44,966 nucleotides of DNA from Actinomycetes bacterium (lineage in GTDB: Bacteria > Actinomycetota > Thermoleophilia > Solirubrobacterales > Solirubrobacteraceae), in the NCBI GenBank assembly GCA_021846845.1, contig JAJZWB010000009.1, positions 1 to 44,966 of the forward strand, read 5' to 3'. Under the pieces are notes generated by a model. The model was not told the origin of the DNA, made no database searches, and saw nothing but the letters and a program-made list of their open reading frames with translations. The translations under genes were made by a program, and so were the position numbers. Of the stretch, positions 31,975-38,889 are shown one piece after another. Each line of letters opens with the position of its first letter. Position 1 is the stretch's first letter.

Positions 31975-33138
31975 GTGCTCGTGACGTCGTGGGCGGCGCT
32001 CGGAGCGGGGGCCGCGGTCGCGTATCCCGCGCTCGCCGGCGCGACGAGCCCCACCCTGACGACGTCGGAGAAGTGCGCGCTGTATGACCCGAGCGCGGGC
32101 ACGGTCACCTGGGAGATCACAGTCGACAACCCAACCGGCGCCCCGTTCACAGTTTCGGCCGGCCCGAACAACTACTTCTTACCCCAGGACCCGTATGACC
32201 TCGGTCAGCCGACCACCTTCTACCCCGGCCTGACGACGTTCTCGGTCACCAAGCCGATCAGCTCAGGCACGCTGACCTACTACCTGGAGGGCACCCCCCT
32301 TGCCCTGTCGTCCGATCCGTCGGTGGTGCCGTTCCAGGCGCCGTGCCCCGACCAGGGCCCGGCGATCACGGGCGTCTCCCCGACAGAGCTCGGCGTCGGC
32401 GGGTCGGGCCAGGGCCTGACCATCTTCGGCCACGATCTCAGCGGCGCCACCGTCTCGATCCCGGGGTCGGGGATCACGGCCGGGACTCCCACCACCAGCC
32501 GGAACCGGATCGACGTGCCGGTGACCGTCGCCGCGACCGCCTCGCCCGGCAGCTACGACCTCCTGGTCACCAGCGCCGCGGGTATCGAGACCGGCTGCCA
32601 GGGCTGCGTGGAGGTGGTCAGCAGCCTGCCGACCGGACCGGCCGGCCCGGCCGGCGCCAAGGGTCCGGCTGGTCCCATGGGCGCGACGGGACCGGCCGGG
32701 CCGACGGGCGCCACCGGACCGCAGGGAGCGGCCGGGCCGCAGGGCGCCACCGGACCGCGGGGACCGGCCGACCCGACGGGCGCCACCGGGCCGCAGGGGC
32801 CGGCGGGGCCGGCGGTGCCGGCGGGGCCGGCGGGGCCGGCGGGAACGGTCGCCTGCCGTGACACCGCCCTCGCTCGCCTGCTGTGCTCGATCGAGTTCTC
32901 GCCCAGGACGTCGCACGTGCGTCTGCGCCACGCTCGCCTCAGCTTCTGGATCGAGCGCGTCACGTCCTCGACCCGGCTGCGAGCGGTGGCCAGGGGACGC
33001 CTCCGGCTCACCCGCGGCACGCACGCGCGCGTGGAGACCCGGCATCTGCGCCGTGGCACCTACGTGCTGCTCATCGAGCAACCCCGCTTCAGGGGCCGCA
33101 GCCGGATCCTCCTGCGCCGCTCATTCGTCGTGCGGTGA
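31975..33138 (+). CDS. Secreted collagen-like repeat protein (start uncertain)
   Basis: A 387-residue product from GTG 31975, the first start after the in-frame TGA. Order: hydrophobic export segment ending PALAGA; a two-cysteine domain of about 100 residues; an IPT/TIG-like beta segment starting [15 protein letters not shown]; about 23 Gly-X-Y triplets (32635 to about 32844, [18 protein letters not shown] style, with two Gly substitutions to Asp and Val); and a basic Arg/Leu-rich C-terminal domain with two cysteines near its start. Bacterial collagen-like proteins form triple-helical surface or secreted stalks. Starting at GTG 31975 the export signal lacks its positively charged end, so this gene is either impaired by the TGA or the TGA is an error. 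Confidence 0.75.
   Translation: MLVTSWAALGAGAAVAYPALAGATSPTLTTSEKCALYDPSAGTVTWEITVDNPTGAPFTVSAGPNNYFLPQDPYDLGQPTTFYPGLTTFSVTKPISSGTLTYYLEGTPLALSSDPSVVPFQAPCPDQGPAITGVSPTELGVGGSGQGLTIFGHDLSGATVSIPGSGITAGTPTTSRNRIDVPVTVAATASPGSYDLLVTSAAGIETGCQGCVEVVSSLPTGPAGPAGAKGPAGPMGATGPAGPTGATGPQGAAGPQGATGPRGPADPTGATGPQGPAGPAVPAGPAGPAGTVACRDTALARLLCSIEFSPRTSHVRLRHARLSFWIERVTSSTRLRAVARGRLRLTRGTHARVETRHLRRGTYVLLIEQPRFRGRSRILLRRSFVVR
32635..32844 (+). repeat. Gly-X-Y collagen repeat region
   Basis: About 23 consecutive triplets of nine bases each, rich in GPA, GAT and GPQ. Two triplets break the Gly rule (DPT and VPA). The DNA is correspondingly repetitive (GGGCCGCAGGG and GGCGCCACCGG families) and is prone to slippage. 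Confidence 0.85.
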
Positions 33139-33153
33139 GCCCGGCCGTCGAGG

Positions 33154-33191
33154 CCAGGCGCGCGCCGGGATCGTCATCGCCGCGCGCCTGG
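33154..33191. terminator. Bidirectional hairpin between convergent genes
   Basis: CCAGGCGCGCG (33154-33164) pairs with CGCGCGCCTGG (33181-33191) around a 16-base loop, in the 99-base gap between the converging collagen-like and permease genes. A second GC-rich stem (GGGCCGGCGGCC) follows. No clear T-tract. Confidence 0.55.
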
Positions 33192-33237
33192 TCTTCCGGG
33201 CCGGCGGCCGGCCCTGGGGCCCGCCGCCGGCGGTGGG

Positions 33238-34746
33238 CTAGGACTCCTGCGGCTCGGCCTGGATCGGCGCGGCGACCTCCACCGCCAGGGCCGGCTGCGG
33301 ATCCGTGAGGACCCCGCCCGCGACGCCGAAGTTCCTGTGCGGCTTGCGCAGCACGAAGTACACGGCCCCGAGGATCGCGAGCGCGCCGCCACCCACGGGG
33401 ACCGCCCAGTTCTCGTACCAAGGAAGGCTCGTCTGGCGAGGCCATGAGATGTTCACCAGCTCGAAGATGAGCCACACGAGCGCGGCCGTGGCGATGACCT
33501 GCGTGCGCCTGGTGAGCACCGGCCGCCCGCCGCTCCGCGCCCACTTGATCACGATCGCGACGATCGGGAACAGGAACGCGATGTAGTAGGCGCCGGTGGC
33601 GAAGTCGACGAGCACGGCCAGCACCTTCGCGTACACGAACGCCAGCGAGGCCAGCACGCCCGAGAGCAGCACCGCGTAGACCGGGGTCTCGTTGCGCTTC
33701 GCGACGGTCCGCCACACGCGTGAGAGCGGCAGCATGCCGTCCCTGGAGAACGAGTAGAGGACGCGCACGAGCGTGGCCTGCTCGGCGATCCCGCACGCCA
33801 CGAAGCCGATCACGACGACCGCCAGGAACGGCTTCTGCGCCCAGCTGCCGAACGCTCCCATCACCGCGCTCGCGACGGGATCGGCCACACGGCCCGCCTG
33901 GACCGCCGCGGGGTTGCGAGTGGCGAGCGTGAGCCCGAGCGCGGACAGCATCATCACCGCTCCGACGCTGGTGATCGACAGAAGCGTGGCCCGCGGCACC
34001 TGGCGGCTCGCGTCCTTGGTCTCCTCCGAGAGGCCGCCGCAGGCGTCGAAGCCGAGGAAGGCCCACCCGGTGAACGCGACCGCGCCCAGGAACGCGGGGA
34101 GGTACGGACCGGGTGTCGCCAGCTTGGGGACGTGCACCAGGATGCTGAAAGACTGGCGCCGGAAGACGAGCACCAGCGCCAGGCCGATGCCGACGCTGGC
34201 CACCAGCTCGCACGCGATCCCGATGTTGACCGTGTAGCGCAGCACCCACAGGCCGACCGCGTTGACCGCGGTGAACATGCCCATCACGGCCAGCGCCAGC
34301 AGCAGGTGCGTGAGCGTGCTCTGGTTGTTGATGCCAACGAGCTGGCCGAAGAACCCTCCGCCCGCGTAGGCGGTCGTCGAGAGCACGACGATCAGGGCCC
34401 AGATGTAGGCCCAACCGGCCCACCAGCCGAACGCCGGGCCGAGGATCCGGCGTGACCACTGGTAGATGCCGCCGGCGATCGGCCAGCGCGCCGACAGGCG
34501 CGCGTACACCAGGGCGACGAGGAACTGGCCGCTGATGACGACCGGCAGGCTCCACACCCAGGGAGACCCGGCGGTGGTCGCTCCCAGGGCGACGATCGTG
34601 TACAGGCCGACGATCGGCGAGATGAATGCGAACCCGACGGCCCAGTTGGTCCACAGCTGCAGGACGCGCGGGAGCTCCTGCTTGTAGCCGAACTCCGCCA
34701 GCTGCTGCTCGTCGCCGTGACCCGCGGGCGTCTCAGCGGTCGCCAT
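33238..34746 (-). CDS. APC-superfamily amino acid/amine permease
   Basis: A 502-residue, 12-helix permease. The first helix region (WTNWAVGFAFISPIVGLYTI) has the unwound glycine-rich motif where APC carriers bind the substrate amino group. SARWPIAGGIYQWSRRILGP is the conserved helix 2-3 loop, and FLGFDACGGLSEETKDASRQ is the helix 6-7 signature. I chose ATG 34746, preceded by AGGAGGG; the track adds 14 codons. It resembles the amino acid/GABA/choline-type branch. It is on the same strand as, and 391 bases downstream of, the dehydrogenase-Etf operon, so it may import that operon's substrate but probably has its own promoter. Confidence 0.9.
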   Translation of the reverse strand: MATAETPAGHGDEQQLAEFGYKQELPRVLQLWTNWAVGFAFISPIVGLYTIVALGATTAGSPWVWSLPVVISGQFLVALVYARLSARWPIAGGIYQWSRRILGPAFGWWAGWAYIWALIVVLSTTAYAGGGFFGQLVGINNQSTLTHLLLALAVMGMFTAVNAVGLWVLRYTVNIGIACELVASVGIGLALVLVFRRQSFSILVHVPKLATPGPYLPAFLGAVAFTGWAFLGFDACGGLSEETKDASRQVPRATLLSITSVGAVMMLSALGLTLATRNPAAVQAGRVADPVASAVMGAFGSWAQKPFLAVVVIGFVACGIAEQATLVRVLYSFSRDGMLPLSRVWRTVAKRNETPVYAVLLSGVLASLAFVYAKVLAVLVDFATGAYYIAFLFPIVAIVIKWARSGGRPVLTRRTQVIATAALVWLIFELVNISWPRQTSLPWYENWAVPVGGGALAILGAVYFVLRKPHRNFGVAGGVLTDPQPALAVEVAAPIQAEPQES

Positions 34747-34887
34747 CGACCCTCCTGCCCCTGCGGCCCTGACGGCAGCTCGGCACACCGCTGGGGGCGC
34801 CGACGATCCGGGGATTCATGGCGGGGCCCACGGTAGGGCGGCATCCGCGGAGCCGACGCGCTTTTGATGCAGCCTGCGAGTACCCCA

Positions 34888-34902
34888 CGCAATGAGATTG
34901 CG
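34888..34902. promoter_or_regulatory. Inverted repeat CGCAAT-GAG-ATTGCG upstream of the permease
   Basis: Perfect six-base arms around a three-base centre, about 140 bases upstream of the permease start. The size fits a dimeric repressor operator. No match to the CTGATATATCAG motif. Confidence 0.45.
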
Positions 34903-35004
34903 AACGCATGATCACCTCGAAATCGGAAATCGCCTTCCCTTCCCCAGTCCCCGCGGCCGACCCGGGTCCACAGGACCTCTCGTCGCCGAACGTATCGAAG
35001 CATA

Positions 35005-35022
35005 TTGAACCAATTCGATCAA
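35005..35022. promoter_or_regulatory. Imperfect 18-bp palindrome TTGAACCAATTCGATCAA
   Basis: Seven of nine base pairs of the dyad match, in the A+T-rich part of the gap upstream of the permease. The minus-strand reading TTGATC...TTGGTT could also provide a -35 element. Candidate operator only. Confidence 0.35.
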
Positions 35023-35137
35023 TCACCCCCCGGTCCGCTGGTCCGGGTTCGTCCGGCCGCGCGACCGAGGACCGGGCCCGCCGGTCGGCCCATGATCCGG
35101 CGGGCCGGGGCACCAAGCCCGCGCCGCCGGCGATCCC

Positions 35138-37216
35138 TCAGCCGGCGGGCGGGGCCGGGAGGTCGAGCGACTCGGCCAGCAGCGTCGCGACGTCGGCGAC
35201 CCGCATGCTGGAGCCGGCGCCCTGCACGCCGTCGTCCAGCATCACCGTGCAGAACGGGCAGGCCACGGCGAGCGTGTCGGCCCCGGTGGCGATCGCCTCG
35301 GCGACGCGGTTGTCGTTGATCTGGCTGCCGCGCTCCTCCATCCACATGTGGGCCCCGCCGGCGCCGCAGCAGAACGTCCCTCGCCCGCTGCGCTGCATCT
35401 CGACCGCCTCGCCGACGGAGGAGACGAGCGCGCGCGGCTCGGCGATCACGTCGTTGTGACGTGCCAGGTAGCAGGAGTCGTGGTAGGTGACCGTGAGCGT
35501 CTCGGAGGACCGCCGCGGCGCCAGGCGCCCTTCGGCCACGAGGCGGGCCAGCAGCTGGGAGTGGTGCACGACCTCGTAGTTGCCGCCGAAGTCGGGGTAC
35601 TCGGCCGAGAGCGAGTTGAAGCAGTGCGGGCAGCTCGCGATGATCTTCGTCACGCCGGCCTCGTTGAGCGTCTCCACGTTCTGCTCGGCGAGGGCCTGGA
35701 ATACGTACTCGTTGCCCATCCGCCGCGCCGGGTCGCCGGTGCACGCCTCACGCGGTCCGAGGATCGCGAAGTCGATCCCGGCTCGCCGGAGCAGCTTGGC
35801 GGTCGACTCGGCCGCCGTCCGCGCGCGTTCGTCGAACGATGCCGCACAGCCGACCCAGTACAGGTACTCAGGCGGGTCATCGCCCGGCTCCAGCACTCGC
35901 ACGCCCAGCTCGGCCGCCCAATCCGCGCGTTCAGACTGCGCCTTGCCCCATGGGTTCGACGCGCGCTCGATGTCTCGCAGCATCGGCTCGGCCTCGGAGG
36001 GGAAGCTCGACTCGACCATCACCAGGTGGCGGCGCAGATCGACGATGTGGTCGACGTGCTCGATCGAGACCGGGCAAGCCTGCACGCACGCCCCGCAGGT
36101 GACGCAGTCCCAGACCGACTCCTCCGGGACCGCGGCCGGCACGAGCGCCGCCGGCTCCGGGGCCGCGGCGCCCTCGATCGCGCCTGAGCCGCCCGCCGAG
36201 CCGCCCGTTGCCGTGCCACCGGCCGCCGAGCCACCGCCCGCCCTGCCGCCGGCCGCCGAGCCACCGGCCGTGCGAGCGCGGACGATCGCCCCCCCGTCGG
36301 CCAGCACCTGGTCTCGCAGCCCCATGATCACCAGCTTGGGCGAGAGCACCTTGCCGGTCGCGAACGCCGGGCAGGCGTCCTGGCAGCGGCCGCACTCGGT
36401 GCACGTGAACGTGTCGAGCATCTGCTTCCAGGTCAGGTCAGCCGCGGTTCCGGCGCCGAAGCGGATCTCCTCCTCGGGGACGTCGGGGTCATCGAAGCGC
36501 AGCGGCTCGAGCCGGCCGCGCGAGCGCGTGCGTCCGTACCAGACGTTGAACGCCGCGGTTGCGATGTGCAGGTGCTTGGACCGCGGCAGGTAGGCCAGGA
36601 AGCCGAGGATCGTCGCGATGTGCACCCACACGAACACGCGCTCGAGCACGCGCGTCGCCTGGCCGCGGGAGAACAAGCCCGAGAGCGCATTCGAGATCGG
36701 CATCCAGGAGGCCGGGTACTCGTTGAGCCCCAGGGCGATCCGGGTCGCATGCCACAGCAGCAGCGACGTTGCGATGATCGCGATCAGCGCCAGGATCAGG
36801 TCGGCCTCGCCGAGGTGGCTCCCCCTGAATCGCTCCGGGCGCCTCACCTTGCGGATCCAGACCGCGCCGAGCACCCCCACCAGGACGAGCGCGGCGAAGA
36901 TGTCCACGAGCAGCGCATACCAGCCCTGGGATCCCAGCCACGGCAGCGTGTCGTGCCTGTCGACGGCCCCGATCATCGCGATCAGGATCGTCGGGCCGAG
37001 CACCAGGAAGCCCCAGAAGATGAACGCGTGCAGCAGCCCGGGTCCCGGGCGCTGCAGAAGCTTGCGCTGTCCGAGCACGATCGTGCCCTCGTTGCGGGCA
37101 CGCGCCCCCGCGTCGCCGGTGCGCGAGACCGGGGCGCCGGCGCGCAGCAGCGCCGCGAGGAAGCGGATGCGGACCGTGAACGCGCCGATGCTCGCGGCCA
37201 GCAGCGCCGCGAGCAC
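35138..37216 (-). CDS. Membrane iron-sulfur Etf:quinone-type oxidoreductase (EtfD/heterodisulfide-reductase-like)
   Basis: A 692-residue protein. The N-terminal 230 residues contain about five to six helices with histidines (LLHAFIFWGFLVLGP, LLLWHATRIAL, VWVHIATILGFLAYLPRSKH), a NarI/cytochrome-b-like anchor. Two 4Fe-4S motifs follow, CTECGRCQDACP and CVTCGACVQACP, separated by an unusually long Gly/Ala-rich linker of about 60 residues. The C-terminal half has two CCG-type cysteine domains (YHDSCYLARHND, FCCGAGGAHMWMEERG). It probably passes electrons from EtfBA to membrane quinone, as EtfD or DgcB do. GTG 37216, 20 bases after the etfA stop, is the only usable start. Confidence 0.88.
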   Translation of the reverse strand: MLAALLAASIGAFTVRIRFLAALLRAGAPVSRTGDAGARARNEGTIVLGQRKLLQRPGPGLLHAFIFWGFLVLGPTILIAMIGAVDRHDTLPWLGSQGWYALLVDIFAALVLVGVLGAVWIRKVRRPERFRGSHLGEADLILALIAIIATSLLLWHATRIALGLNEYPASWMPISNALSGLFSRGQATRVLERVFVWVHIATILGFLAYLPRSKHLHIATAAFNVWYGRTRSRGRLEPLRFDDPDVPEEEIRFGAGTAADLTWKQMLDTFTCTECGRCQDACPAFATGKVLSPKLVIMGLRDQVLADGGAIVRARTAGGSAAGGRAGGGSAAGGTATGGSAGGSGAIEGAAAPEPAALVPAAVPEESVWDCVTCGACVQACPVSIEHVDHIVDLRRHLVMVESSFPSEAEPMLRDIERASNPWGKAQSERADWAAELGVRVLEPGDDPPEYLYWVGCAASFDERARTAAESTAKLLRRAGIDFAILGPREACTGDPARRMGNEYVFQALAEQNVETLNEAGVTKIIASCPHCFNSLSAEYPDFGGNYEVVHHSQLLARLVAEGRLAPRRSSETLTVTYHDSCYLARHNDVIAEPRALVSSVGEAVEMQRSGRGTFCCGAGGAHMWMEERGSQINDNRVAEAIATGADTLAVACPFCTVMLDDGVQGAGSSMRVADVATLLAESLDLPAPPAG

Positions 37217-37236
37217 CAGCGCGGAGACCAGGACGC

Positions 37237-38109
37237 CTATGTTCCCCTCACCTTCCTGATCTCGGCGCTGATCGCCGGAACGACCTCATGCAGGTCCCCG
37301 ATCACCGCGTAGTCCGCGGAGGCGAAGATCGACGCCTCGCCGTCGGGGTTGATCGCGAGCAGCCGCTTGGCGCCCTTGCAGCCGGCCATGTGCTGGGTGG
37401 CGCCGCTGATACCGCAGGCGATGTAGATCTCGGGCGAGACCTTGGTCCCTGTCTGGCCGACCTGGTCGGAGTGCGGGCGCCAGCCGGCGCTCGTGACCGC
37501 GCGGCTGCAGCCGACGGCTCCCCCGAGCAGCCCCGCCAGCTCCTCGATCACGCCGAACCCCTCGGCCGAGCCGACGCCGCGACCGCCGGACACGACCACC
37601 TCGGCGTCCGCGAGCGACACCCCGGCGCCCGCGGCCTCGATCCGCCCGCTCACGCGTACGGCCAGGTCCAGCTCGGAGGCGGCGGGGGTCACCGCCAGCG
37701 TCTCCGGCTCGCCGAACGGCTCGGCCGCGACCGAGTGCGGCGCGACGGTCGCCAGCAGAGGCGAGCCGTCGAGCGCCGCCTCCTCCAGCAGGGAACCGCC
37801 CCAGCGCAGGCGGACGACGCGAGCCGGCGAGCCGGGCGTCAGCGATGTGCAGTTGGCCGCGACCGGCTGACCGAGCTTGGCCGCCACGTGCGCGAGCAGC
37901 TCGTTGCCGCGATCGGTGGCCGGCGCCAGCACGGCGCTCGCACCGCGCTCCGCCGCTAGCTCGACGAGCGTCTGCGCCCACGCCGCCGGCGAGTAGGCCT
38001 CGCCCGCGGCGAAGCGGACCGCGGCCACGTCGCCGCCGAGTCCCCGTGCGAACGCGACCGCCTGCTGCGAGAGCTCGTCGCCCGCGCCGTCAACCCAGAC
38101 GATGTTCAT
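37237..38109 (-). CDS. etfA: Electron transfer flavoprotein alpha subunit
   Basis: A 290-residue EtfA. The N-terminal domain begins MNIVWVDGAGDELSQQAVAF. The C-terminal FAD-binding domain has VVVSGGRGVGSAEGF and the signature QVGQTGTKVSPEIYIACGIS and GATQHMAGCKGAKRLLAINP. It accepts electrons from the flavin dehydrogenase and hands them to the EtfD-like quinone reductase. ATG 38109 overlaps the etfB stop by four bases; the track extends it into antisense-like upstream sequence. Confidence 0.94.
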   Translation of the reverse strand: MNIVWVDGAGDELSQQAVAFARGLGGDVAAVRFAAGEAYSPAAWAQTLVELAAERGASAVLAPATDRGNELLAHVAAKLGQPVAANCTSLTPGSPARVVRLRWGGSLLEEAALDGSPLLATVAPHSVAAEPFGEPETLAVTPAASELDLAVRVSGRIEAAGAGVSLADAEVVVSGGRGVGSAEGFGVIEELAGLLGGAVGCSRAVTSAGWRPHSDQVGQTGTKVSPEIYIACGISGATQHMAGCKGAKRLLAINPDGEASIFASADYAVIGDLHEVVPAISAEIRKVRGT

Positions 38110-38861
38110 ATGACTCCGATCTCGGCCAGGATCTCCACCACTCTCGGCGCCGCCTCGGGACCGTGGCCGAGGATCTCCGCCTGCTTGCCGGGCCCCTCCG
38201 GGACGACGAGGCGCTCCATCCGCAGGCGCGCCGCCGGGCGCTGCGGGGTCGAGGCGGCAACCGGCTTGCGCTTGGCCCGCATCCGGCCGGGAACCGACGG
38301 GTAGCGCGGCAGGTTGATCCCCTCCCTGACGGTCACCACTGCCGGCAGCCGCAGCTCGTAGACATCGCGGCCGCCCGCGACCTCCTGCTCGCAGCGGAGC
38401 AGGCCGTCCTGCGCGGAGAGCGCCTTGATGCCCGTGACGCACGGCAGGCCCAGCGAGTGCGCGACGCGGATCGGCACCTGGTAGTTGCCTCCGTCGGCAG
38501 ACTCGTTGCCGAACAGGAGCAGATCGAACGGCTCGGGTAGCGCCCGCACGGCTTCGACGATCGCCGCGGCGGTCGCCTGCGGGTCCCACTCCTCGCCGTC
38601 GCTGACCAGGTGTATCGCCCGGTCGGCGCCGATCGCGAGCATGTCGCGCAGCTGCTCCTCGGCCTCGGCGGGGCCGAGCGTGAGCACCGTCGTGGAGCCG
38701 CCGTGCTCCTCGACCAGGCGGATCGCCTCCTCGGCGGCACACTCCTCGTGCGGCGAGACCGTGAAGCCGAGATGACGCGTCTGAATCGCACGACCGTCCT
38801 CGGTGAGGGTCATCCGCCCGCCGGTCAGCGGGACGCGCTTGACGCAGACCAGGATGTTCAT
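38106..38861 (-). CDS. etfB: Electron transfer flavoprotein beta subunit
   Basis: A 251-residue EtfB starting at ATG 38861 (MNILVCVKRVPL), preceded by GAGG; the tracked start 29 codons upstream is in the gap after the dehydrogenase. AMP/flavin-binding landmarks are SPHEECAAEEAIRL, FGNESADGGNYQVPIRVAHS and LGLPCVTGIKAL, with the C-terminal EILAEIGVI recognition end. Order dehydrogenase-etfB-etfA-etfD on one strand with overlaps or short gaps indicates a single electron-transfer operon. Confidence 0.94.
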   Translation of the reverse strand: MNILVCVKRVPLTGGRMTLTEDGRAIQTRHLGFTVSPHEECAAEEAIRLVEEHGGSTTVLTLGPAEAEEQLRDMLAIGADRAIHLVSDGEEWDPQATAAAIVEAVRALPEPFDLLLFGNESADGGNYQVPIRVAHSLGLPCVTGIKALSAQDGLLRCEQEVAGGRDVYELRLPAVVTVREGINLPRYPSVPGRMRAKRKPVAASTPQRPAARLRMERLVVPEGPGKQAEILGHGPEAAPRVVEILAEIGVI

Positions 38862-38889
38862 CGCGGCGACCTCATCGTCCGGGGGGCGG

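Larger units (their letters stand above)
34747..35137. other. 391-base intergenic region with two palindromes, no gene seen
   Basis: This gap between the EtfD-like gene end and the permease start is locally richer in A+T (34860-35025) than anything around it. It contains two inverted repeats listed separately and no reading frame with coding character; the tracked frames are Arg/Pro/Ser-rich. It likely holds the permease promoter and regulatory sites. Confidence 0.6.

Noticed and set aside
34733-35116. 127-codon ORF in the permease upstream gap
   Set aside because: Composition is Arg/Ser/Gly-rich without domain; it covers two palindromes and overlaps the permease start.
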